From Sphingobium xanthum (GTDB lineage: Bacteria; Pseudomonadota; Alphaproteobacteria; Sphingomonadales; Sphingomonadaceae), in assembly GCF_019737615.1 (NCBI RefSeq), contig NZ_JAHKKS010000002.1, positions 434,001 to 498,000 on the forward strand: a stretch of DNA of 64,000 nt, read 5' to 3'. The stretch's first letter is position 1, and each line of letters opens with the position of its first letter. This document shows, in pieces, positions 39,069 through 47,635 of this stretch. The notes beneath the pieces were generated by a model. That model had not been told where the DNA came from, searched no databases, and saw only the letters and a list, made by a program, of their open reading frames with translations. The translations under genes and the position numbers were made by a program.

Positions 39069-40736
39069 ATGCGCTCATCGATCCTGACATTCCTGCTTTG
39101 CTCGGCCGTCGTGGCCATGCCCGTTGGCGCGCAAGCGCCGGCCCTCCCGTCCGCCGCCAGGGCCGCGCCAATCAACGTCAACACGCTCAAGACGATGACC
39201 CGGACGCTGTCTTCCGATGCGTTCGAGGGCCGCGCGCCGACCACGCCGGGGGAGACGAAGACGGTCGCCTATCTGATCGCACAGATGAAGCGCGCGGGCC
39301 TGAAGCCTGGCAACAACGGCAGCTGGACGCAGGACGTGCCGCTGGTCGAGACGATCTCCTCGCCCGGTGCGCTGGAAATCAGCGGCGGGAGTGCGCCGCT
39401 CAGCTTCGCCTACAAGACCGATTTCGTCGCCAGCACCTATCAAGTCGTGCCGCGCAGCGAGCTCAAGGACAGCGAGCTGGTCTTCGTCGGCTATGGCATC
39501 AATGCGCCGGAGAAGGGCTGGAACGACTATGCTGGCCTCGACGTCAAAGGGAAGACGGTGGTCATCCTGATCAACGATCCCGATTATGAGATGCAGGGTC
39601 TCGATGGCCCGTTCAACGGCCGGGCGATGACCTATTATGGGCGCTGGACCTACAAATATGAGGAAGCCGCGCGACAGGGCGCGGCCGCTGCGATCATCGT
39701 CCACGATACCTTCCCGGCCGCCTATCCGTGGGGCGTCGTGGTCTCGTCGTGGACGGGGCCGCAACTCGGCATCGAGCTGCCCGGGGGGCGTATGGATCAG
39801 AGCAAGGCGATCGGCTGGGTGACACTCGATGCGGCGAAGAAAATCTTCGCCTCGGCCGGACAGGATTTCACCGCTTTGAGCGCCGCGGCAAAGCGCCCCG
39901 GCTTCAAGGCCGTCCCGCTCGACCTCAAGGCCAACCTCGCCTTCGACAACAGCATCCGCAAACAGGCATCGAAGAATGTGATCGGCATCTTGCCGGGCAA
40001 GGCGCAGAAGGACGAGTATGTCCTCTATTCCGCGCATTGGGACCATCTCGGCCGCTGCGAGCCGATCGATGGCGACGACATCTGCAACGGCGCGCTCGAC
40101 AATGCGACCGGCACCGCAGGCCTCGTCGCGCTCGGCCAGGCTCAGACACGCGCCGGCGCTGCCGACCGCACGATGATCTTCCTCGCCGTCACTGCCGAGG
40201 AAAGCGGCCTTCTAGGGTCGGAATATTATGCCGCCAACCCGGTCTATCCACTCGCGCAGACAGCAGGCGGCATCAACATGGATGGCCTGAACGTCGTCGG
40301 CCCGACACGCGACGTGACCATCGTGGGCAGCGGCAAGTCGGAGCTGGAAGCCTATCTGGCTCGTGCGGTGAAGGATCAGGGCCGGATCATCGTGCCGGAA
40401 GCCAGCCCCGAGAAAGGCAGCTTCTATCGCTCGGACCATTTCAGCCTGGCCAAGCTCGGCGTGCCGATGGTCTATGCAAAGAGCGGCGAGGATCAGGTGA
40501 ATGGCGGCGTCACGGCCGGCCATGCTGCCGCCGAGGACTATACCAACAACCGCTATCACAAGCCGCAGGATGAGTATGATCCGAACTGGACCTGGACTGG
40601 CGCCGTGCAGGACCTGCAGATCTACTACCGGATCGGCCGCGAACTGGCGAACAGCAAGAACTGGCCGAATTGGTATGCCAGCGCCGAGTTCCGGGCGATT
40701 CGCGACCGGAGTCGCGCTTCCGAGGCCGAGAAATGA
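39069..40736 (+). CDS. M28 family zinc aminopeptidase, secreted
   Basis: 555-residue exopeptidase. The start at 39069 gives a signal peptide (SSILTFLLCSAVVAMPVGAQ); a longer open frame to 38910 lacks support. A protease-associated (PA) domain around residues 140-270 is inserted before the catalytic domain. Zinc ligands and catalytic Glu are complete: SAHWDHLG, NGALDNATGTAGL, TAEESGLLGSEYY, GGINMDGLN and YRSDHFSLAKLG. It is divergent from the broken S9 peptidase across 146 bases. Together they would have formed a peptide-scavenging pair in the periplasm. Confidence 0.92.
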   Translation: MRSSILTFLLCSAVVAMPVGAQAPALPSAARAAPINVNTLKTMTRTLSSDAFEGRAPTTPGETKTVAYLIAQMKRAGLKPGNNGSWTQDVPLVETISSPGALEISGGSAPLSFAYKTDFVASTYQVVPRSELKDSELVFVGYGINAPEKGWNDYAGLDVKGKTVVILINDPDYEMQGLDGPFNGRAMTYYGRWTYKYEEAARQGAAAAIIVHDTFPAAYPWGVVVSSWTGPQLGIELPGGRMDQSKAIGWVTLDAAKKIFASAGQDFTALSAAAKRPGFKAVPLDLKANLAFDNSIRKQASKNVIGILPGKAQKDEYVLYSAHWDHLGRCEPIDGDDICNGALDNATGTAGLVALGQAQTRAGAADRTMIFLAVTAEESGLLGSEYYAANPVYPLAQTAGGINMDGLNVVGPTRDVTIVGSGKSELEAYLARAVKDQGRIIVPEASPEKGSFYRSDHFSLAKLGVPMVYAKSGEDQVNGGVTAGHAAAEDYTNNRYHKPQDEYDPNWTWTGAVQDLQIYYRIGRELANSKNWPNWYASAEFRAIRDRSRASEAEK

Positions 40737-40915
40737 CGCGCGGCTGAAAAGACGTAGCCAAGTCGTCCTCGCCTTTGTGCTTCACGGCATTATTGCGCGC
40801 AGCATGGACGGATGGTGTTTCAACCGCGACGAATTGCTGCGATGCAAAAATCGTCTTGATTCAGCCCTGACGGCAGACTAGCGAAAGTGTCGAACAAAAG
40901 GGGCTCGGCGACCAA

Positions 40916-41905
40916 ATGGCGACCGTACATAATCGCAGATTCGAGAATGCGAAGGACCATGCGGCCACTCTTGAAGCCGGTCGGTCCGCAATTCTTCAGG
41001 AAGCACGCGGACTGGTCGAAATGGCGCAAGCCCTCGAGGGGAGCTTCGTCGAAGCTGTCGAAGCGATCCTTGCGGCCGAGCGGCGGATCATCGTCACCGG
41101 CATCGGCAAGTCCGGTCATATCGGGCGGAAAGTGGCGGCGACCTTCGCGGCGACCGGCACGGCATCCTTCTTCCTCCATGCCAGCGAGGCAGCGCATGGC
41201 GACCTCGGCATGGTCACTTCTGGCGACTTGCTTCTTGTTCTCTCGAACAGTGGCTTTTCCCGCGAATTGCGGCCTCTTCTGGCCTACGCACAGCGTCAGG
41301 GCGTGCCGGTGATCGGCATCGTCTCGCAGCAGAATTCTCCGCTCGCGCAGGCTGCCAACATCGTTCTTGCTCTCCCGAGCGCACCGGAGGCCTGTCCGGT
41401 GCGCATTGCACCGACCACCTCGACGACGATGATGCTGGGCCTTGGCGACGCTCTCGCCCTCGCCGTCATGCAGCGCAAGGGCCTGACGCGGAACGACATC
41501 GCGCAATGGCATCCAGGCGGGGAGATCGGCTCGCGCATCGCGCCGATTGACGATGTCGTCAATCTGCAGGAGCCGCTCCCGCTGGTGAGCTGGAACGCGC
41601 CGATGCGCGACATTGTCTTCGAGATGACCTCTGGCGGCAAGGGCGTGGCGGGTGTGATAGGCGAGGATGGCTCCCTCGTCGGCATCATCACGGACGGAGA
41701 TCTGCGTCGCGCCTTCGATCAGGTACTCACTGCGCGCGCGTGCGACATCATGACGCGCGATCCGATCACCGTGCCAAGCGGTACGCCGGTCGAGGAAGTG
41801 CTGACGCTCATGAACAATGCCAAGATCACGGTGCTGTTCGTCACCGAAGTCGATGATCCGGCCAAGCCGATCGCCATTGCGCATATCCACGATCTGGTGC
41901 CCTGA
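40916..41905 (+). CDS. kdsD: Arabinose-5-phosphate isomerase (KdsD/KpsF)
   Basis: 329-residue enzyme making D-arabinose-5-P from ribulose-5-P, the first step to Kdo. A SIS domain (about 45-190: IIVTGIGKSGHIGRKVAATF, HASEAAHGDLGMV, VLSNSGFSRELRPL) is followed by two CBS domains (PMRDIVFEMTSGGKGVAGVI, LVGIITDGDLRRAF, DIMTRDPITVPSGTPVEEVL). Complete for the family. It opens the capsule block and sits next to the CMP-Kdo synthetase gene, so it is probably the capsule-linked copy (KpsF) rather than the only LPS copy. No clear promoter in the 179-base gap before it. Confidence 0.95.
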   Translation: MATVHNRRFENAKDHAATLEAGRSAILQEARGLVEMAQALEGSFVEAVEAILAAERRIIVTGIGKSGHIGRKVAATFAATGTASFFLHASEAAHGDLGMVTSGDLLLVLSNSGFSRELRPLLAYAQRQGVPVIGIVSQQNSPLAQAANIVLALPSAPEACPVRIAPTTSTTMMLGLGDALALAVMQRKGLTRNDIAQWHPGGEIGSRIAPIDDVVNLQEPLPLVSWNAPMRDIVFEMTSGGKGVAGVIGEDGSLVGIITDGDLRRAFDQVLTARACDIMTRDPITVPSGTPVEEVLTLMNNAKITVLFVTEVDDPAKPIAIAHIHDLVP

Positions 41906-41948
41906 TCTGCGCGCTTGCGTTCGTGCGGGGATAGGATGACGAAACGCC

Positions 41949-42773
41949 ATGCCTGATCGCGTCGCGCCGGCCGATACCGGAACCGTCATTATCATTCCCT
42001 CTCGTTACGCCTCCAGTCGCTTTCCCGGAAAGCCGCTGGTGCCGATCACGGGGCCGGACGGCATTGCCCGGCCGCTCATCCAATGGAGTCACGACGCCGC
42101 AGCCTCCGTATCGGGCGCGCCGCGCGTCGTCGTCGCGACGGACGACACGCGCATTACCGATGCGGTCGATGCCTTTGGCGGCGAATGGCTGATGACGCCG
42201 GAAAGCTGCGCTAATGGCACCGAGCGCGTGGCGGCCTGTCTTGAAGTGCTGCCCGATGCCGATCTGCTGGTGAATTTTCAGGGCGATGCGCTGCTCACGC
42301 CGCCCGCCTTCGTCGCGGCGCTGATCGCGCACATGCGCGCAAACCCGAGCGCACAGGTCGGTACGATCGCCGTGCGCTGCTCGGTCGAAACGTTTCGCCA
42401 TCTAGCGGAGGACGCGACGCAAGGTCGCGTAGGGGGTACGACGGTGGTCCTGAACGGCCGTTCCGAAGCACTCTATTTCTCCAAGCGCATCCTCCCCTAT
42501 CTGCCCGAAGGCCGCCTGCCGGACGCGGACATGCCGGTGTTGCTGCACCTCGGCCTCTATGCCTATCGCCGCGACGCGCTGGCGCGCTATGTGGCCGCTG
42601 GCCCGACGATGCTGGAAAGTGTCGAAGGACTGGAGCAACTCCGCTTCCTCCATGCGGGCGTAGCCGTCAGCGTGCTCGCGCTGGAGGAGCAAGGCTATCC
42701 CATCGTCGAGGTGAACAACCCCAGCGACATATCGCTGGTCGAGGGGATTTTGCGCACGCGGGCTTTGCCGTAG
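41949..42773 (+). CDS. kdsB: 3-deoxy-manno-octulosonate cytidylyltransferase (KdsB/KpsU)
   Basis: 274-residue enzyme that activates Kdo with CTP to CMP-Kdo. Family marks: VIIIPSRYASSRFPGKPLVP at the N-terminus, RVVVATDDTRITDAVDAFGG, NGTERVAACLE, DLLVNFQGDALLTPPAFV, and EGLEQLRFLHAGVAV near the end. Lies 43 bases after kdsD and 9 before the hydrolase gene. It supplies CMP-Kdo for the poly-Kdo linker made by the KpsC/KpsS-type enzymes downstream. Confidence 0.95.
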   Translation: MPDRVAPADTGTVIIIPSRYASSRFPGKPLVPITGPDGIARPLIQWSHDAAASVSGAPRVVVATDDTRITDAVDAFGGEWLMTPESCANGTERVAACLEVLPDADLLVNFQGDALLTPPAFVAALIAHMRANPSAQVGTIAVRCSVETFRHLAEDATQGRVGGTTVVLNGRSEALYFSKRILPYLPEGRLPDADMPVLLHLGLYAYRRDALARYVAAGPTMLESVEGLEQLRFLHAGVAVSVLALEEQGYPIVEVNNPSDISLVEGILRTRALP

Positions 42774-42782
42774 GCAGGTGAC

Positions 42783-43664
42783 ATGCCATTTCCGGCGCCC
42801 CATGATCGTCGCGGCCGCTTCTTCCAGCCGCTCCGGATTTCGCTCGTCGCGGCTCTGCTCGCGCTATCAGTCGGCGGCTGCGCGACCATTTCGCGCGACA
42901 TTCTCTATTCGCCGAATAGCAGGGTCGAGACCGTCGCCTGGACCGGTACGCCGCCCCAGGCCATCACCGTCACCACGACCGATACGCTCGATCTTCCCGG
43001 CTATTATTGGCCCGGCACCCCAGGCGATGAGGACATCATCCTGTTCTTCCACGGCCGCAACTGGAACGCCGAGCGGAGCGCCAATGCTGCGCAGCATCTG
43101 GCCGGTGCGGGCAATGCCGTGCTGGTCGCTTCCTATCGCGGCTTTGGGGACAATCCCGGCAGCCCGAGCGAGGCCGGTCTCCTGCGGGATGCCGCCGCCT
43201 TCATCGCCCGCGCGCGGGCGCTCGCCGGCCCGAATGCACGGGTCTGGCTCGTAGGCCATTCGCTCGGTGCCGCAGTAGCGCTCCACAGCGCAGCCAGGGA
43301 CCAGCATGTCTCGGGCGTCATCGCGATGAGCGCGTTCGTACGGATCGCCGCCGCCGCCCCCAAGGTGACGCGCGCCTTCATTCCGGATCGCTGGAACAAT
43401 CTCGATGCACTAAAAGCGCTCGATATCCCTGTCGTGTTCGTGCAGGGCGAGCTCGATCGCCTGGTCCCGCCCGGCAGCGCCGATGCGCTTTTCGCGGCCT
43501 ACCAGGGTCCCTCGAGTCTCGTGGTCGGCGCGGCCTCGCGTCACAATCCCGATATGAGCTTGCTATCGCCTTGGCTCAACCGGACGATCGACGCGCTGCG
43601 CGGCCAGCCCGCCGACTTGCCGACCCCGCCCGCCGGCTGGGTCTTGAAAGGCCGGCGCCCATGA
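42783..43664 (+). CDS. Alpha/beta-hydrolase lipoprotein in the capsule operon
   Basis: 293-residue hydrolase. A basic leader and hydrophobic segment end in a lipobox (LSVGGC, Cys33), so it should be a lipid-anchored envelope protein. Hydrolase marks: DIILFFHGRNWNAERSA, SYRGFGDNPGSPSE, nucleophile elbow LVGHSLGAAVALH, acid in VQGELDRLVPP and a late His in AASRHNPDM. It sits between kdsB and the KpsC gene and overlaps the latter by ATGA. This is not a standard kps gene; a role in trimming or de-acylating capsule or its lipid is inference. Confidence 0.8.
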   Translation: MPFPAPHDRRGRFFQPLRISLVAALLALSVGGCATISRDILYSPNSRVETVAWTGTPPQAITVTTTDTLDLPGYYWPGTPGDEDIILFFHGRNWNAERSANAAQHLAGAGNAVLVASYRGFGDNPGSPSEAGLLRDAAAFIARARALAGPNARVWLVGHSLGAAVALHSAARDQHVSGVIAMSAFVRIAAAAPKVTRAFIPDRWNNLDALKALDIPVVFVQGELDRLVPPGSADALFAAYQGPSSLVVGAASRHNPDMSLLSPWLNRTIDALRGQPADLPTPPAGWVLKGRRP

Positions 43665-45172
43665 GCAGCCCTGCGGAAGCTATTTTCCGTGTCCCCCCAT
43701 TCCCCGGCGCGCGGCCAGCGCCGATCACGCACAACCGTCGCCAAGGCACACTCGCATCGGCTGCGCACGTCATCACAGCCTTGCGCGAGGGACGTGTCGG
43801 CGGAGCTTTCTGGGCACCGGACGATCTCTGGTCCGCGCCGGACCATCTCGTCCAGGCACCTGGCGACGATCCGCACCTGCTGCTCGCCGCCATTGCGGGC
43901 AAAAGCGTGCAGGCATTGAGCAACGGCGCCTTCGCCGCCCTGTCCGCGCTGTCGCCCGGCCGCACCGAGACCGAGAAGTTGATCGAAGAGCTGGTTACCC
44001 GCCACCTTCTGGAAACGACCGATTTCGCCGACCCGTTCACGGGGGAACCAACCACTGTTCTGGCGCTTGTCCAGACGTTGGCAGGCTGGCGCCGGCTGAT
44101 CGATGCCAACCGCCCGATCGCCGCGGCCTTCGGCTTCGCGCACTGGAAGCGCGACACCGTGGACCCTCTGCTCTGGGCGGGAAGGCCCGTGCCGTTCCGA
44201 ACGGCCAGTAGCGATTCCTTTAGGGACCTGCCGCGTGGCGCGACAATCGCAGTCTGGAAAGCCCGAATTCCCGCCACGATCCTGGCCGAGATCGAAGCCG
44301 GCCCCTGGCACGTGACGGAAGTCGAGGACGGGTTCATCCGTTCGACCGGCCTTGGCGCGGATTGCGTGCCGCCGCTCTCGATCGTCGTCGATGATCTGGG
44401 CGTCCACTATGATCCGTTACGTCCGAACCGTCTGGAAGAGATGCTGATCGCCGGCGAGAGCAGTGCGGCCGATCTCGACCGCGCTCGCCGCCTGCGCGAA
44501 TGGCTCGTGCGCGAAGGTGTCAGCAAATATGGCGTTGGCGGCGGCGCGCCATTGCCGCGGGAGGGCGGCGATCGGCGGCATCTCCTGGTCGTCGGCCAGG
44601 TCGAGGATGATCGCTCCGTCGTTTTCGGGGGCAGCGGCCTGCAATCGAATCTCGAACTGCTGCGCCGTGTGCGGGCCTCGGCCCCGGATGCCTGGATCGT
44701 CTATCGCCCGCATCCCGATGTCGAGGCGGGGCATCGGCGCGGTGCCATTCCGCCCGGAATGGCGCTGGAGGTTGCCGACTCAATCGATCCGGGCAACCCG
44801 ATCAGCGCGCTCATTGCCATGGTCGATGAAGTTCATGTGATCACCTCTCTCGCCGGCTTCGAGGCGCTTCTGCAAGGCAAGTCCGTGGTCACGCACGGCT
44901 CGCCCTTTTTCGCGGGCTGGGGTCTGACGCGCGATCTTGGTCGGCCTTTGCCGCGCAGAAACAAGACCTTATCGATCGACCAACTCGCCGCTGCCGTCCT
45001 GCTGCGTTACCCGCGCTATCTTGACCCGCTCACCAACCTGCCCTGTACGCCGGAAATCCTCGTCATGCGTTTGCTCTCTGGCGTTCAGCGCCGAAATGTT
45101 GCACTAGTCCCCTTGCGAAGGTTGGTTGGGCGGATAAGACGCGCTTTTGCGCAGTTTGTGGGACCGAGATGA
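43661..45172 (+). CDS. kpsC: KpsC-like capsule beta-Kdo transferase
   Basis: 503-residue cytoplasmic glycosyltransferase that would help build the poly-Kdo linker on lysophosphatidylglycerol. The C-terminal GT domain is typical: VEDGFIRSTGLGADCVPPLS, DDLGVHYDPLRPNRLE, LLVVGQVEDDRSVVFGG, YRPHPDVEAGHRRG, and [20 protein letters not shown] followed by GSPFFAGWG. It is shorter than the about 675-residue two-domain E. coli KpsC; the N-terminal 200 residues are divergent and may be a degenerate first domain. Start at the ATGA overlap with the hydrolase gene; its stop overlaps kpsS in the same way. Confidence 0.85.
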   Translation: MSSPAEAIFRVPPFPGARPAPITHNRRQGTLASAAHVITALREGRVGGAFWAPDDLWSAPDHLVQAPGDDPHLLLAAIAGKSVQALSNGAFAALSALSPGRTETEKLIEELVTRHLLETTDFADPFTGEPTTVLALVQTLAGWRRLIDANRPIAAAFGFAHWKRDTVDPLLWAGRPVPFRTASSDSFRDLPRGATIAVWKARIPATILAEIEAGPWHVTEVEDGFIRSTGLGADCVPPLSIVVDDLGVHYDPLRPNRLEEMLIAGESSAADLDRARRLREWLVREGVSKYGVGGGAPLPREGGDRRHLLVVGQVEDDRSVVFGGSGLQSNLELLRRVRASAPDAWIVYRPHPDVEAGHRRGAIPPGMALEVADSIDPGNPISALIAMVDEVHVITSLAGFEALLQGKSVVTHGSPFFAGWGLTRDLGRPLPRRNKTLSIDQLAAAVLLRYPRYLDPLTNLPCTPEILVMRLLSGVQRRNVALVPLRRLVGRIRRAFAQFVGPR

Positions 45173-46419
45173 AATTCCAACCCATTGCCCACCGGAACTT
45201 TCTGTTCCTGCAAGGCCCCCCCGGTCCGTTCTTCTGGCAATTGGCGCAGCGCTTGCGCGGCCTGGAATGCGGCATTTTCAGAATCAACCTGAACGGCGGC
45301 GATAAGATCGACTGGCCGGGCGAAGCGACCAATTATCGCGGCAACCGTAAACGCTGGACGCTCTTCATCGATCGGTTTCTCAATGATCATGCGATTACCG
45401 ACGTTGTGCTGTTTGGAGATTGCCGCCCACTGCATATGGCGGCGCACCGCATGGCCCAGCTCCGCAAGATCGACGTTCACGTCTTCGAAGAAGGCTATAT
45501 CCGACCGGATTGGCTGACGCTGGAACCTAGCGGGGTCAACGGCAACAGCTCCCTGCCGCGCGAGCCGGACTGGTATCTGGAGGAAGCGCGCTCGCTGCCG
45601 CCTTTGCCGGAACGGCCGACGATCACGGCGAGCTTCAATCGCCGCGCGCGAGATAGCTATCGATATTACTCGCGCACCTGGCTGATGCGGCCATTCTACC
45701 CTTTCTATCAGTCGCACCGCAAAGGCTCGGTGGTGATCGAGGGTATCGGCTGGCTCTACAAATTCCTGCGTGAAAGGCGCGACGCTCGCCATACCGAGCG
45801 CGTGACGGCGCAGCTGGATGCGGCGCCCTATTTCCTCTTCCCGCTGCAGCTGTCGACCGATTTCCAGATCCGTGAACATAGTCCGTTCGTCGATATGGAA
45901 GAAGCGGTCGAATATGTGCTCTACAGTTTTGCGCGCCGCGCGCCCGAGGAGGCGCGCTTGCTCATCAAGGAGCATCCGCTCGATGCTCGCTTCATGGACT
46001 GGGGTGGCCGCATCGACCGGCTCGCAAAGAAGGCGGGCATTTCCGATCGCGTGCTGCACATCGCTGGCGGCGATCTTTCGGAACTGACCGAACGCGCTTG
46101 TGGAATGGTCACGGTCAACAGCACCTCCGCCACACTGGCGCTCGCCGCCGGCGTGCCGACGATGGCGCTGGGCAAGGCAATCTACAATGTCCCTGCTATC
46201 ACATATCAGGGTCGGCTGGACGATTTCTGGACCAGAGCTCCAGCGCCGGACGGCAAGGTGTTCGATGCATTCCGCCGGGTACTCTATGATCGCTGCCTGA
46301 TCTACGGCGGCCTTGCGAGCGAGACCGCAACCAGCATTCTGGTCGAATCCGCTCTGGAGCGACTCGCCGGTGATCGGGTCAGTCGCTGGGCGCCGACAAC
46401 GCTCCTTGCGGCGGAATAG
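45169..46419 (+). CDS. kpsS: KpsS-like capsule Kdo transferase
   Basis: 416-residue partner of KpsC that starts the Kdo linker on the lipid acceptor. Family features: FLFLQGPPGPFFWQLAQRLR at the N-terminus, DVVLFGDCRPLHMAAHRMAQ, HVFEEGYIRPDWLTLE, YFLFPLQLSTDFQIREHSPF, LLIKEHPLDARFMDWGGRID and GMVTVNSTSATLALAAGVPT. ATGA-coupled to kpsC. Its last 41 bases overlap the convergent GT4 gene that ends the minus-strand half of the locus. Confidence 0.9.
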   Translation: MKFQPIAHRNFLFLQGPPGPFFWQLAQRLRGLECGIFRINLNGGDKIDWPGEATNYRGNRKRWTLFIDRFLNDHAITDVVLFGDCRPLHMAAHRMAQLRKIDVHVFEEGYIRPDWLTLEPSGVNGNSSLPREPDWYLEEARSLPPLPERPTITASFNRRARDSYRYYSRTWLMRPFYPFYQSHRKGSVVIEGIGWLYKFLRERRDARHTERVTAQLDAAPYFLFPLQLSTDFQIREHSPFVDMEEAVEYVLYSFARRAPEEARLLIKEHPLDARFMDWGGRIDRLAKKAGISDRVLHIAGGDLSELTERACGMVTVNSTSATLALAAGVPTMALGKAIYNVPAITYQGRLDDFWTRAPAPDGKVFDAFRRVLYDRCLIYGGLASETATSILVESALERLAGDRVSRWAPTTLLAAE

Positions 46420-47620
46420 CGACGAGCTGCTCCAGCCAGCGATCGACCTTCTCGAAATGATCGCTCCAGGTCGGTGGTGCCCAGCCAGATAACCTTTCCA
46501 GCTGGGCCGCACGCATCACACTGTCGGGTGCAGCATAATCCTCGATGGCACGCGACCAGCCCAAGCCGTCGATTGGGCTGAAATAGTCGGGTATTTCGCC
46601 GGCCAGCTCGCGAAACACACCGAGGTCGCTGGCGATCACCGGCGTACCACACGCAAGCGCCTCGACCAGTGGCAGGCCGTAACCCTCCACGAAAGAAGAG
46701 AACAGTAAGGCGCGCGCGCCTCTCATATAGGCACTCAGCGTAGCGTCGTCGCACCGCGACAGTTCGATGACATGACTGCGGATTGCCTCGCTGCGCTCTA
46801 GCATATCGACCGCCTGCTCGCACTCCCAGCCGCGCTGGCCGATGATGACGAGTTGGGGAGTAGCGGCGCCTAAACGGCGCGCGAGCTGCGCCCACACGTT
46901 GAGAATCAGCAAATGATTTTTTCGGCCTTCGATCGTGCCCAGCATCACGAAATAGGGCCGAGCGAGCAGAGGCGTTGATGACAACAGCCCATTGTCCGCA
47001 TGCACAGACATCTCCACTCCGAGGGGAGCGACCAGGGATGGCGGCACCTTCACGGACTGCTGCAGACTGGCGAAAACGCTCAGTTCACTAAGGGTATCGC
47101 GGCTATTGCCGATCACGCCGACGGCATGGCGAAGCAACACCGCCATCCGCCGTAAATGCTTCTCCGGTTCACCCGGCCGGCAATATTCCGGATGGGTCAG
47201 TGGAATGAGATCATGCACAAAATAGACGGGTTTGACCCCGCTACGCGCCAGCCAGGTCTTATGACCGGGCTTATCGAGCCCGGTATGACCGACATTGAGG
47301 TAGATACGACCGGCACTCTCACGCGAACGTTCGCGGGGCAGCAACAAGGACGGAAGAACACTCAGCACCAGGCCGCGAAGTCGCTGGCGCGCATCCTCGC
47401 TATGGCCTTCAAGCAGCAGGTCGAAGAACAACCGCGACAGCTCGGGTGACAGGATACGTGTCGTCCCGCCCCGTTGCACCACCGCCCTCGCCCGCCCTCC
47501 AAAATGTGCAACATAGGCTAGGCAGGTGCGATCGATCCCGGTCGGGAACATGCCGCGCCATGCACGCCAAACGAGGCGGCTGACATCGAGGAGCAGATAG
47601 TCTGACACGGCGCCATCCAT
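46379..47620 (-). CDS. GT4 glycosyltransferase of the capsule locus
   Basis: 413-residue GT-B enzyme. The N-terminal region (YLLLDVSRLVWRAWRGMFPT, then GIDRTCLAYVAHFG) is of the FIDVS-type seen in the other capsule GTs here. The C-terminal donor domain has MLGTIEGRKNHLLILNVWAQ, QRGWECEQAVDML, FVEGYGLPLVEALACGTPVI and DLGVFRELAGEIPDYFSP. It lies 15 bases after the KpsD-type gene in the minus-strand operon gmd-rmd-GT-kpsD-GT, and overlaps kpsS tail to tail. Probably adds one sugar of the repeat; donor unknown, likely GDP-rhamnose or another nucleotide sugar. Confidence 0.88.
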   Translation of the reverse strand: MDGAVSDYLLLDVSRLVWRAWRGMFPTGIDRTCLAYVAHFGGRARAVVQRGGTTRILSPELSRLFFDLLLEGHSEDARQRLRGLVLSVLPSLLLPRERSRESAGRIYLNVGHTGLDKPGHKTWLARSGVKPVYFVHDLIPLTHPEYCRPGEPEKHLRRMAVLLRHAVGVIGNSRDTLSELSVFASLQQSVKVPPSLVAPLGVEMSVHADNGLLSSTPLLARPYFVMLGTIEGRKNHLLILNVWAQLARRLGAATPQLVIIGQRGWECEQAVDMLERSEAIRSHVIELSRCDDATLSAYMRGARALLFSSFVEGYGLPLVEALACGTPVIASDLGVFRELAGEIPDYFSPIDGLGWSRAIEDYAAPDSVMRAAQLERLSGWAPPTWSDHFEKVDRWLEQLVAIPPQGALSAPSD

Positions 47621-47635
47621 CGCCCGAGGCCCCCG

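Noticed and set aside
45085..46512. 475-codon frame opposite kpsS
   Set aside because: Antisense of a well-conserved capsule gene.
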